Shown: positions 21,860 to 33,294 of the stretch, one piece after another | Layout: each line of letters begins with the position of its first letter | Position numbering within the stretch: the first letter of the stretch is position 1 | DNA from: Plantago major | Lineage: Eukaryota > Streptophyta > Magnoliopsida > Lamiales > Plantaginaceae | Direction: 5' to 3' | Assembly: GCA_026545765.1 (NCBI GenBank) | Contig: CM048839.1 | Location: 47,910,677-47,974,676 of the forward strand | Length of the DNA stretch: 64,000 nucleotides | The notes under the pieces: model-generated | The model's database searches: none | What the model was told of the DNA's origin: nothing | The model's input: only the letters and a program-made list of their open reading frames with translations | Program-made: the position numbers and the translations under genes

Positions 21860-23079
21860 TGATGTGTCAAATCAAATTTCTAAATTTGTTTTAAGCCAAG
21901 AGTTAATTCTCAACACTACGAAAACCTGTAGTGTAGTGGAGTTAACCCCGAGGTCGGTCTCGAAGGACTTAACTAAGCTGAGTCTTGTTTATGAATAGTA
22001 ATTACAGTAAAGAAAGCAGTAAAGAGTTTTTTTGCTTCGGCAGCGAATTTGTTCTATATTATCTATCTACTTATGCAATCTAACTAGAAAACAGATTTAT
22101 CTAAACGATAATGATATGATTAAGGAGAATTATGGAGCGGTAACGTGAAACAAGCTAGCTAGCAGGATATATGTGATTCATAGGATTGACTATGCAAGTT
22201 GTCACAGACTTGAGTTCAAAAACAAATAGCACTAGTGAAGGCGTCAGTTTCACTAGACTACAATCAATTTGACTAACATACTATCACCGTTTGCAATTAA
22301 CTGTTAAATCAAGCAAGACGAAAGACATTTTGGCGTATTGATTAAATACTTAATCTAACAGTGATTTTGTCTAGAGGATTATCAAACGTGATAGCAGGAA
22401 TAGTAATTAATCTAAAAAGCACAAGTAGTCGAATCCCGATGCACTTCGAATCACATAAACCCTAGCTAGCATGCATTGAATTAGTCACCACCCCATAATC
22501 AGGGTGTTTAGCTACTCAAATTATGCAAAGACATAATCAATATTGTATATAAATAGGCTCCAAACATAATCCAAAGCAAGAAAGGTTCAATTACCTCCAA
22601 TAATAGGCAGGTAATTGCCTTGGAAAGGTTCTAGGTCGAAAATCAATAAGAAGAGAAGAATAATAATGAATTTCTGTAAAAAGGTTCTTATCTAATATAT
22701 ATATATATAGGTGAAATAACCTAATTCGAAACGAATTGGAAAAAAAGACGGAAATCTGAGTGAAAAGCGAAACTGGCGTCGCCAGTTCTTACTGGAATGA
22801 CGGTTTTGCCCTTCGACGCCTTTTGACTCCAATTCTTTATATTTTGGCCTTCCCGCTCCACTTCTAGCATCCATACGAGGCATTGGAACTCCAAATCTTG
22901 TAGATGCATATAAAATACACCATTTTGCCTTCAATTAGTGCGGTTTAGCCAAATACCTACAAAATACACAAAACATGAAAATGTAACAAAATACCAATAA
23001 AGCACTTAAAAACCATACTTGAGAATGGCAATAAGACGGTAAAAAAGACCAAATGAGACGATGTAAAATCGACTCATCA
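21860..23079 (-). repeat. Element C 3' LTR
   Basis: 1,220 bp, about 150 bp shorter than its partner because a block present at about 26124-26265 is missing. A longer TA run forms its TATA region (22693-22709). It has one copy of the 17-bp palindrome. Confidence 0.9.
22771..22787. repeat. 17-bp palindrome in the C 3' LTR
   Basis: AACTGGCG, T, CGCCAGTT: perfect 8-bp arms in AT-rich DNA. The other LTR has it twice, at 26445-26461 and 26468-26484. Confidence 0.9.
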
Positions 23080-23116
23080 AACTCCCCAAACCGAACCCTT
23101 GCTTGTCCTCAAGCAA
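23080..23116 (-). other. Element C polypurine tract and adjacent hairpin
   Basis: Sense GGTTTGGGGAGTT ends at the 3' LTR (23080-23092). The hairpin at 23099-23116 is TTGCTTG, TCCT, CAAGCAA on the plus strand, a perfect 7-bp stem. Confidence 0.8.
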
Positions 23117-23579
23117 CATACTCTCTAAAAACACCTAGAAAAAGGAAAAACACATAGACACAAAACAAGTCTAGCTCCCAAGCTACTGAGTCTACGATTG
23201 CACATAATAAGCCTGAGAAATGCAGAAGCTTTGACATCTCACTGACATTCACAGAAAAGTTCGTTTCCAAGGTAAATAGAACTTAAGCCTAACACGGTAG
23301 TCCCTCACAAGTGATCCTATGCATCTATTCTCTCACACTCCTGGAAGTGTCCAGTAGGGGTAATCACTCAAGAATATAAAGAGAAAAGGAAGGTGACTTG
23401 CGTCACAAAATTGCCTCAAATACCTCATGCATTGTACTCAATCAGTTAAGTCAGAGGGGACTTTTATCACAGCTCTAAAAACAATCAGCAGTAGACTTAT
23501 AAAAAGGCAATCGTTCTCTCTTTTTTTAATTTTTTTTTCATTTTTTGCATACTACTTTTTTGCAGTCTTATATATGACC

Positions 23580-23790
23580 CATATGCTTATATCTTTTTTC
23601 TGTCTCAATTTTTTGGTAGTGTCTGTTTTACCGAAAGTTTGCACTTTTGTGCGTGCTGGTTTGGTATACACGCCATTAACCCTCACGGACATATGGCTTT
23701 TAGGGCCACGCCGGTGTGTAGGTAGTATTTGAAACGTGCCCAACACGACTAACGGTGGTAACTAGTACCATAGATGCACTCCGAGACTTA
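23580..23790 (-). repeat. Conserved 3' non-coding module (copy C)
   Basis: Matches 6858-7079 and 55838-56056 over about 200 bp. PPT-like CTCCCCAAACCTG follows at 23871-23883 and CTCCCCAAACCTA at 24322-24334. Non-coding sequence without a gene fills 23791-24619. Confidence 0.75.
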
Positions 23791-24619
23791 TTCTATTTTT
23801 TTTTTAATTTTTGAGAGAACGAAAAGCCTGAACACAGTCTTTATCAATACAAGTAGGGCACATAAACCTCCTCCCCAAACCTGGACTTGGAACGGGTTTG
23901 TCATAAGCAAATAAGAATGTAAAAACATGCCGTTCGTCATACTTAACTTACATAGAGTACACATGAGAATGATGAGGCGCAAACAAGGGAGTTTGCACTT
24001 TCGGAATTAAATCACACAGGCGCCGGTACAATATTTTTTCATTGTCTAAGGTTTACTCGCAGGCTTTTGGACTACAGAATTAGAACAAACTTTCTATTCA
24101 CAGGAGAAACGAACTTAACGAATTTATACATGTCAACTGCTAATAATCAGAGATCAATCAAAACTCAAGCATTAAACAGGTTTAGTACATGCAATAGACG
24201 CTTGACTTGGGAGTCAGACTTAGACACAAGAGAAAATCACGAAAACGAGAAAAAGACACACAAAAAGATAAAAAGACACAACACAGACACATATATGGGT
24301 AGGTACATGAAATCTACCTCCCTCCCCAAACCTAGACTAGAGATGGTCCCTAGCGAATAGGCTAGAAAGAAAGAAAGCTGAAAATGTACTTCCCTGAAAC
24401 GTGTGGCTGCTGCTATCCATTATTGAACGGGAACGAATCCCTTGCATCCTTCCCGCCTAGTTCAGCGATTTGGGAGCCATCCTTAGCTCCTCTTCTCCTG
24501 TTTTACATGATTCCCTGCAAACTAAAGTAAAATAAATCAAAATCAAAAACTAAAATAAAACTAGGGGAATCAGGGGGAAAATAAAAACGACAAAAGGGGT
24601 CGAAACTCCCTGGCCAATC

Positions 24620-25388
24620 TCATGTGCAAGCCAGGGCTAGTACGTACAGATTACTGGAATATGGGGGAATGGACTGTGAATCCGATGGTGTCATCTGGGT
24701 GGTATCAGGTGTCTGCTCCATCCCCGAATAGTCAGAAACGGGTGGTTTAGTCTCTTCGTCGATCACATCGGTGGACGTCTCCTCCTCCATGACCAACTGA
24801 TTGTCTAAACTCTCGCAAACTCCTTCAACTGTGACTGGATTTTCTTCTTCAATTGCAGTAGAGGCGGTGGTAGTGGGCTCATCTTCTGCCATCTCTTCAG
24901 CATCTTCTCGTGCACAACAAGCTAGTAGCTCGTTGCATATCCGCTCGATTTCAGAAGAATTGATGTCGCAAACCAGGCTTCGGATCGTTTCCTCTAAGTC
25001 CGTAGGCGTCAAATCCCAGATCGACCCTCATGCGGCTTTATCCACCATCCCTTGGCCTTCGCTAGTTAGATTTTTGTAGAAAATCCACATCAATGTACAT
25101 AGTGCCATACCATGGTTCGGATGCGCCTCCCGCAGATCTTGAAATCTATACCATGCCCGATCCTCTCTCCAGATTCCAATTGAAAATCTCGGATATGTTC
25201 GTAGTCTATGCAGTTTGCTGCAACATGACCATCCATCCCACATCTATAGCAAATCAAGAGATACATACTTTTCTGCACACACAAACAAACCCAAGTAGTT
25301 CCGCAAAACAAACTAAACTAGAAAAGAAAAGACAAACTAACTAATATATACATTTGTAAATTAAAATTCGTAAACTAAACAAAGGAGT
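24620..25388 (-). pseudogene. Gag remnant and zinc knuckle of element C
   Basis: Sense order from the PBS: a frame with CYRCGMDGHVAANC (25207-25248), a perfect C-X2-C-X4-H-X4-C knuckle; then, in another frame, RAWYRFQDLREAHPNHGM and IFYKNLTSEGQGMVDKAA, which match the Gag core end of Athila elements; a stop; then SIWDLTPTDLEETIRSLV and an acidic, Thr-rich tail to 24620. A knuckle before the Gag core is not the usual order. It may be a reordered remnant; coding ability is doubtful. Confidence 0.6.
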
Positions 25389-25391
25389 TAA

Positions 25392-25410
25392 GTCCCCGGC
25401 AGCGGCGCCA
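25392..25410 (-). other. Element C primer binding site
   Basis: Sense TGGCGCCGCTGCCGGGGAC, six bases inside the LTR, close to the tRNA-Asp complement used by Athila elements. Confidence 0.85.
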
Positions 25411-25416
25411 AAAACA

Positions 25417-26783
25417 TGACGTGTCAAATCAAAGTTCTAAATTTGTTTTAAGCCAAGAGTTAATCCTTAACACTACGAAAACCTGTAGTGTAGTGGAGTT
25501 AACCCCGAGGTCGGTCTCGAAGGACTTAACTAAGCTGAGTCTTGTTTATGAATAGTAATTATAGTAAAGAAAGCAGTAAAGAGTTTTTTGCTTCGGCAGC
25601 GAATTTGTTCTATATTATCTATCTACTTATGCAATCTAACTAGAAAACAGGTTTATCTCAACGACAATGATATGATTAAGGAGAATTATGGAGCGGTAAC
25701 GTGAAACAAGCTAGCTAGTAGGATATATGTGATTCACATGATTGACTACGCAAGTTGTCACAAACTTGAGTTAAAAAACAAATAGCACTAGTGAAGGCGT
25801 CAGTTTCACTAGACTACAACAATTTGACTAACCTACTATCACCGTTTGCAACTAACTGTTAAATCAAGTAAGACGAAAGACATTTTGGCGTATTGATTAA
25901 ATACTTAATCTAACAATGATTTTGTCTAGAGGATTATCAAACGTGATAGCAGGAATAGTAATTAATCTAAAAAGCACAAGTAGTCGAATTCCGATGCACT
26001 TCGAATCACATAAACTCTAGCTAGCATGCACCTCATAATCGGGGTGTTTAGCTACTCAAATTATGCAAAGACATAATCAGTATTGTATATAAACAGGCTC
26101 CAAACATAATCCAAAGCAAGAAACAAAGATTCGAACGAATTGATACAATTTACCCTTCGTTGTCACAAGCCCTAGGTAGAATTGAAGAACTGAAACGAAT
26201 CGATGCGAAAAGCTATGTAGATAATCTCCCAATCAATGTCAATCGCCGGATTACAAGATAAACGGTTCAATTACCTCCAATAATAGGTAATTGCCTTGGA
26301 AATGTTATAAGTCGAAAAGCAATAAGAAGAGAAGAATAATAATGAATGTTTTCTATAAAAAGGTTCTTATCTAATATATATATAGGTGAAATAACCTATT
26401 TCGAAACGAATTGGAAAAAAGACGAAAATCTGCGTGAAAAGCGAAACTGGCGTCGCCAGTTAATCAAAACTGGCGTCGCCAGTTTATAGTTCTTCCTGGA
26501 ATGACGGTTTTGCCCTTCGACGCCTTTTGACTCCAATTCTTGATATTTTGGCCTTCCCGCTCTACTTCTAGCATCCATACGAGGCATTGGAACTCCAAAT
26601 CTTGTAGATGCGTATAAAATACACCATTTTGCCTTCAATTAGCGCGGTTTAGCCAAATACCTACAAAATACACAAAACATGAAAACGTAACAAAATACCA
26701 ATAAAGCACTTAAAAACCATAATTGAGAATGGTAATAAGACGGTAAAAAAGACCAAATGAGACAATGTAAAATCGACTCATCA
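25417..26783 (-). repeat. Element C 5' LTR
   Basis: 1,367 bp, colinear with 21860-23079. It has an extra block (about 26124-26265) and a 23-bp duplication that doubles the 17-bp palindrome. TATA run at 26373-26384. Confidence 0.9.
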
Positions 26784-26788
26784 GTTAC

Positions 26789-28608
26789 AAAATATTATTT
26801 GGGACGTATTTGACTTGGATACGGGAGTAATACCCTTTATTTGTGATTCTTAAATAGCAGAGGTTGATGCGGAAAAATGTGGAGTCAAAGTTTACACTGA
26901 ACGACTGGGATAAGGAAGAATAACCTTGAGCACGTGTTCGTTCTTTACCATCACGCAAATTGGCTAAGTTATTGTTATCATTGACGAAATGTGACTAAAG
27001 TATTTTGTGAATTAGTAATAAATAAAATACACGTGGGTAAGTTGATGATGTATATGAACTTTAATTATAATTTAAATCTTTATGGAGATCTCTTACTATT
27101 AAAAAGAAAATATGGCAGCACTATATACTACTACATTATTTCATAATGATTTTTTTGTATACCAAAAAAGAAGGAAAACTAAAATTTCTTACTTGATTAA
27201 TCAATCGTACAATTAGCTAGGAACTCCGATCCAACCACTGGCCAAACGAATTTATAAAGCTTGATTGGCACAAGTCAACTAAAATGTTTTTTACAGTCAA
27301 ATGTTTATGACCTAAAATGTAAATTTTGAATACTAATAAACATAACAACAACTACCTATTTACAATATAAAACCTACCTATATACAAACCATTTACTCAT
27401 TTCATGCTCGATATTGATTATTTGTTTGTATTAATAAATAAAATTCAGTTTGCCGTATTTTTTTTTTGATTTATTTTTTTTACGTTTCAATTGGTGTTTT
27501 TCCAAATATGAAGGATGGTCCAAGCATAAAAGAAGTAGAAAATGACTAAATAATATACTTATTTAAGTCATAGTTATCATGAGAATAAGTCTGAGTGTAC
27601 ATCTACTACAAAATTAAAACATTTCGATATAATAGATAGATGTTGATGAAGTTGATTATATACTCTAAGGACAATACTAAACTAATCCAAGCTTACAAGA
27701 ATGAAACTCATACATTCTTATATAGTTTAACATGAGTGAATGTTTAAAGTTGTGTTAATTAATTTGTATTTTATGGTGAAGTTTGATTTAAGGGATTTGC
27801 AATTTGATACATCTTCGTGTACCATCAAACGATATTAAATTTCACACCATATGTGTATAAAGTATAAACAATTTCCTATTATATATTCCAGCGCATACAT
27901 TTTTCTGTACATATTTACTAAGTTATGACCATTAACAAGAGTCAGGAACAAAGTTATTCCACTGGTATTCCGTCATTTTACTTTTAAACAGGTCGGGTTC
28001 TATCCAACCTGAATTCAAACCCGTTTGAAATAATGATGTTCATATCCGGGTCGGGCATATACTCGAACCCGTTCCAAACCTTTGTGACAATACTCGAACA
28101 ACAACATTTTATTGTTAAGTTAATTAGCAAAAAAATCCGGGGGGTGGTGGCCAAAAAAACCACCGTAACATTTAAATTATGTTTGTAGAATAAAATTTTT
28201 GGTGTGTGTGGTGGGGGAGTACATACCACTTCAGGGGTTGTTGGGAATCAACCCTGTTAACTGCGTCATACACTTTTGTATTTTATTTTGATTCAGATTG
28301 GAGTATAAGTTATCAATTAACGTGTTACGTATGGGTAGGGACCCGATATAAAATACTACTATATGTTATCAATCCGTCGGGTCCTGAACGGGTTCGGGTT
28401 GGGTCCTACCCCTTTCAAAGCATATACGTCATGATTAGTCGTATTTTACATCTATAGTTACCATAAACAAAGACACAATGATAATATTGGACGAAGGACT
28501 ACACACATACACCACGGTCAACGTTGTTTACAAGGAATTTTGACTATCTTATTTTCTCGATTAATTTATTTTTCTCATATTTCTATTTATTATTAAAAGT
28601 AAACTATA
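26789..28608. other. AT-rich stretch, no gene seen
   Basis: Only short frames without recognisable domains. GGGTCGGGC-type words occur at about 28050 and 28380. The right edge meets a Helitron-like terminus, so part of this may be Helitron interior; no 5' TC end was found. Confidence 0.4.
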
Positions 28609-28636
28609 CCGTGGCATCGCCACGGGTTAGTACTAG
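28609..28636 (+). mobile_element. Helitron-like 3' terminus
   Basis: Perfect 7-bp stem CCGTGGC, ATC, GCCACGG (28609-28625), then 11 nt ending CTAG followed by T. Hairpin plus CTRR next to T is the Helitron signature. A decayed relative is at about 21463-21482 (GTGACATCGCCAC). Confidence 0.55.
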
Positions 28637-29304
28637 TATTAATTTGTTACACATGCTTTATTCATCACAAGCAACCATATACACAATTTCCATGCTTATT
28701 ACAATGCATGCTGATTTCCTAGCATAATAATCTCATGTAGAAATATCTCTACCACAAATAAATGTTAATTTGGAATATACAGTTGACAATAAAAGAAGAA
28801 TTGTTAATTAAAAGGAAATTCGTGCTGCGAACTTTCTTTGGCCTTTTTATAACTTTGTGGATATTCGCTCTTGAAATTCTTAAAGCCGTATTAAAGTTGC
28901 CCTAAATCTTGCAACTTTAAATGATTACTTTATTATTGTCACATTTGTAACTTTTGCGAGAGAATATATATCGGAGAGATCAAATCAATTATCACATATT
29001 TCATCACAAAGATAACATGTTTAATTAACTGCAAACATCACATGCTAGAAATGCATATAATACAAGTATAATGCAAGTTTATTATACACATGATATTTGA
29101 AGTTAAAGATATGATGTTTTGGACGTAAATATGTGATGTTAAATCGGTCTCTCCGAGAGACAGTCTCTTACAAAAGTTTGTATTTAATAATATGGCGATT
29201 TTCCATTTTAAAATGGTCACTAAACATTTTCTTATACAATATCACTATTACAATAATCGTATATCAAATCTACTAATATATCATTCATATATCAATCATT
29301 ACAG
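28637..29304. other. AT-rich stretch, no gene seen
   Basis: Nothing recognisable apart from a GTCTCTCCGAGAGAC inverted repeat at about 29148. Confidence 0.4.
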
Positions 29305-30434
29305 GGCTTGGGATCCCCTCACCCAAATCCTCCTACATCTCCTCCTACATACCTTAGATGATTGACATGTGTCATTTCTTACCACACACTATTAAACCAT
29401 AATTAACTACATTCAATTTAGGAACATATCATAAATTCACTCCAGATTTAGATTATAAAGTAATTAAATGGAAATGAATATGAACCACAAATAATATTAC
29501 AATCATGAATTATGGAATTAAAATTTTCATACGTGTCCCTCATTTGTAATCATGTTATAGGAGTAAATAAAATCAAAATCCAAATCAAACCTGATTAGAT
29601 TTAGGAACAATATTATAATAAAGTTTCTCTTTTTCATTCTTCTATTTTTTCAACTTTTCTCGATATAATTGTGAATTCATGGATTAAAATCTCAATTTTG
29701 TGTGATGTTTTAAATTTCTAAAAGGTTTAGAAGTTTCGGTAATTTTCAAAAACATTTTGGTATTTCTGAAACTTCTCATAATATTTTTAAAATAAAATGA
29801 AAATATGTGAAGTACAAAGTGTCTAACATAATTTCATATTTCAAGTCCATTTCATCTCGTTGACATTTTAATATTTCTCGTTACGTTTTTGTGAGATTCA
29901 GTAGTATTAGTGTCATGTTGTAAGTTATGGACTTTGAAGTGTATATACAATAAATTCGTGTTTAATTTATTTTAATTTTAACAACGAATAAAATTTAGAA
30001 CTTCAAGTGAATCGCGGAATTGGACACACTTGTTTACCCGTTTACATTAATAAGTTACAAGTCCAGTTTGTTATCATCTATAATGATTTGATTAGTCGTT
30101 AGTACTAGATGGAGTATTACATTTGTTATTAATATAGTTTAATTTTAATCTAAGTTTTATTCTTTATCAAGTGTAAATACATCACTTTATGTAGGCTTTT
30201 AAGTAATGGGACACTCGTAATTCATTCCGGAAGTATTGATTTGGTAAGCATGCATCTCTAATTCTAGTTTCTTTATTAATTTGCATTTTCAATAAATTAG
30301 CACTCTAAATCTAAAGGAAATTTATTACATTTTCCTAAATTGAATGTAACCATGGTTTAAATGGTGTGGTAAATAATGACACATGTCAATCATCTAAGGT
30401 ATGTAGGAGGATTTGGGTGAGAGGATCCCAAGCC
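29305..30434. mobile_element. Non-autonomous Mutator-like element
   Basis: Terminal inverted repeats of about 110 bp begin GGCTTGGGATCC at both ends. The 9-bp direct repeat TCATTACAG flanks the element (29296-29304 and 30435-30443), the target size of MULEs. The left arm has a small extra duplication of CTCCTACAT. The 1.13-kb interior has no ORF of note. Confidence 0.9.
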
Positions 30435-30482
30435 TCATTACAGAGTTATTATCAATCTATCACAACTAACATATCAACAAGG

Positions 30483-30590
30483 CGCACACCTTTCTTTTCG
30501 TGAATCCATCCATGAGAACTCCATAGTTAAGCGTGCTTATTCTAGACCAATATTATTATGATGGGTGACCAATTGGGAAGTATCCCGGTT
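30483..30590 (+). repeat. 5S rRNA-derived sequence (possible Cassandra LTR)
   Basis: The segment follows plant 5S rRNA in order: GAGAACTCC, AGTTAAGCGTGCTT (box A, intact) and GATGGGTGACC, then TTGGGAAGT (box C region, nearly intact), with the middle degraded. A true 5S gene would be closer to consensus and lie in tandem. Cassandra TRIM elements carry 5S sequence in their LTRs, which fits a single copy among transposons, but LTR ends were not defined. Confidence 0.7.
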
Positions 30591-31000
30591 CGTCGCTGAC
30601 GATGATAAAGTCTTGTAGGAACATGTGTTCGAAATCATCATATATCACCAATTAAAGAAATACGAATAGCAAATTAATAAAGATTGGTACCAGGCATAAG
30701 GGAACGGGGTCGTTATAATATCACTTGTGATTTTGTGAGAAAGTTTATGAACTAAATATATATTTTAAATAATTAATATTGAGTGATTTAAATACAATGT
30801 TTATATTTTATTTTCTCACACGTTTTAATTAATTTTGAGTTCATGTACGATTACACTTGCATTATGTGAAATCTATAAATTACCAAGCTTTGTTGTAGCA
30901 ATAGCCTTATACAAACTATGTCAATAATCTCTTTCGTGCACAACTTGTTCATCATTCTTAAAGCAGTACTAACACCAGTACGTACACTACAAAAAATATC
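30591..31000. other. Spacer before the terpene synthase fragment
   Basis: No gene. CACTACAAAAAAT at 30986-30998 looks like the end of a CACTA transposon and lies where homology to terpene synthase stops. Confidence 0.4.
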
Positions 31001-32466
31001 ATGGAACATTTACAGAAGCTGAACAAGATATTGCTACTAGTAACAGCTGGAAGTCAAGAGGGAGATTGTATGGAGACTTTGCAAATGAAGCAGTCAGTAT
31101 ATCACAAGGAATTGCTGCAAGTTACCAAGTAAGACACTAATTAACTTGCATGATGCATATTCAAGATTCAAAACTATAGCTTGTGAGTTAGGATTAACTT
31201 GTTGCATTATAGGTGGTGGAATGAGTTAGGATTGACTTCGGAGTTGAAGCTTGTGAGGAATCAACCATTGAAATGGTATACGTGGTCCATGGTCGCACTC
31301 ATTGATGACCTCAACTTGTCTAACCAAAGAGTCAATCTCACCAAATCCATAGCTTTCGTTTACTTGATAGACGACATCTTTGATATTTATGGAACGCCTA
31401 ATGAGCTCCAAATATTTGTACAAGCTGTAAACAAGTATGTATTACCCATCTATATATCCAACAAATAGGGATCTGTTCATATTTTCATTGAACTACTAAT
31501 ATTCATGTTGATGCATTCGATCATGTGTAGATGGGACTATGCAGCTATCGACACATTGCCAGACTACATGAAGACGTGCTACAATGCACTTCTAGAAACT
31601 ACGAACGAGATAGCCCTTCACATTTACAAGAATCATGGATATAATCCGATTGATCATCTGAAAGCAATGGTATCATCGTCTATATTTTCTTGAAAATCAA
31701 GTTTGTAATTAATATTAAGCTAGCACATTCATTATAATAAACCGATCCATTATATTTCTCTCGATCTGCTGTTTTTGCAGTGGGCGAGTTTGTGTGATGC
31801 ATTTCTAGTGGAAGCTAAATGGTTCGGCTCAGGAGATCAGTTGCCAACAGCAGACGAATATTTGGCGAATGGGATAGTGAGTTCTGGAGCTCATGTCGTG
31901 TTAGTACATGCGTTCTTTCTTTTAGGCCTTGGTGAAACAAAAAATCATCCTACTTCAGTTAACTTGAACGATATATCACAACTCATCTCGCCTGTAGCTA
32001 CAATCCTTCGCCTATGGGATGATTTGGGAAGCGCTAAGGTATGTATAACATGTAGCAAACATTTATAAGATTAAGTAATAATGCTGCCCATAATTTATAT
32101 GCTTATATCATATACATATAACAGGACGAGAATCAGGATGGTAAAGATGGATCGTACATAGAGTACTACAGGAAGGAACATATAAGCGTATCAGATGCGC
32201 AAGCACAAGAGCATGTTATGAATTTGATCTCAAATGAATGGATACGCCTAAACAAAGAATGCTCCGATCTACAGAAGAGTAATGGTCCGGCATTGCAATT
32301 TACAAAAGCTTGTCTTAATCTTGCAAAGATGGTTCCTATAATGTACACTGCTACTCAGATGACTCAAACCAGACAATTCCTTAAAGAGCATCTCAGTTCT
32401 ATGCTCTTTAACCAGGAATCCTTGAAAGAATTAGTGCCACACTACAAGAAAACAGTGTATCTGTGA
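31001..32466 (+). CDS. Terpene synthase, linalool/nerolidol synthase type, 5'-truncated
   Basis: Five exons remain: end of exon 3 (to 31128), 31213-31434, 31531-31669, 31781-32038 and 32125-32466, all with GT-AG borders. The 222, 139 and 258 nt exon sizes are usual for this class. The joined frame is open and reads [20 protein letters not shown] (the DDxxD metal site, 31370-31384), [15 protein letters not shown] and [11 protein letters not shown] (the second metal site, NSE/DTE type). This is the alpha domain of plastid or cytosolic TPS-g/b enzymes, which ionise GPP or FPP. Exons 1, 2 and most of exon 3, with the RRX8W motif, transit peptide and N-terminal domain, are missing. From an ATG at 31085 it would give 334 residues. 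Probably a pseudogene, although no stop or frameshift is present. Confidence 0.85.
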
Positions 32467-32652
32467 TGATGAAATTGCAACAAAATTTGAAGTCGTCACT
32501 AGTATCGACAGATTACCTACAAAATACCCACAACTTCTTTACACTAATATAATTTATGACATTAGCAACAACTTAACAACAAATTATCCATAAACTTATT
32601 TTTTGTCATTATGAATTGTTGTGTTGTCTCAACATGTTTTCTAAGAATTATA

Positions 32653-32978
32653 TGGACCTGATCGAAAATGGTCATGATTGACAGACCCCTTGAATTGTAT
32701 CCACAAAAATAAGATACTTTACCGCTTGAGGGTCTTATCTTTAACCTTTTCTTCCTGGCGTCTCTACTGCATTAACCTATGGAAAAATAATTTATCAAAC
32801 TCAATTTAACATATTGGACCTGATCGAAAATGGTCATGATTGACGGACCCCTTGAATTGTATCCACAAAAATAAGATCCTTTATACCGCTTGAGGGTCTT
32901 ATCTTTAACCTTTTCTTCCTGGCGCCTCTACTGCATTAACCTATGGACAAATAATTTATCAAACTCAATTTAACATAT
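32653..32978. repeat. Tandem duplication of 162 bp
   Basis: Units start TGGACCTGATCGAAAATGG at 32653 and 32815 and are nearly identical, so the event is recent. They lie about 190 bp beyond the terpene synthase stop. The rest of 32467-33294 holds nothing recognisable. Confidence 0.9.
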
Positions 32979-33294
32979 TAATTTTATGAACCACGTACCG
33001 TATATCCGAGAAACAGGATTAAACATCACATACGTCACATGTTTAATTAGCTACATACAAACATAACATGCTTATCACACAATGGGTGTTGTTGGTTAAG
33101 CAACAAGGAAGTCGAACATTTTAAGGGACGTCTAATTGTAACATCACAAAGGTTAAGAGAGTTCAAATTGTAGAGCTAAAATGTTATTCATACCAATTAA
33201 CAAGTTGAACCTTATTCTTTAGAGCACAACCATATGAACTTCATAATCACAACCTGTCCATCCAGCCATAATAATTGAAGGAAGTGTGTGTTTG

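Larger units (their letters stand above)
21860..26783 (-). mobile_element. Element C: small non-autonomous Athila-like element
   Basis: LTRs at 21860-23079 and 25417-26783 (TGATGTGTCAAATC and CTCATCA ends), flanked by perfect 5-bp duplications GTTAC at 21855-21859 and 26784-26788. The 2.3-kb interior, read on the minus strand, has a PBS, a gag remnant and the conserved 3' module, but no protease, RT or integrase. It would depend on a relative for mobility. Confidence 0.9.

Noticed and set aside
23552..23746. Small protein encoded by the conserved 3' module
   Set aside because: The frame is open only in copy C; copies A and B have stops and frame-changing indels at conserved places.
30483..30590. 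Functional 5S rRNA gene
   Set aside because: The middle is degraded, it is a single copy, and no T-run terminator follows directly.
30986..30998. CACTACAAAAAAT as the left end of a second CACTA element enclosing the terpene synthase
   Set aside because: No right terminus with matching target duplication was found; the end at 34938 pairs with 34072 (ATA on both sides). Kept only as context for the truncation.
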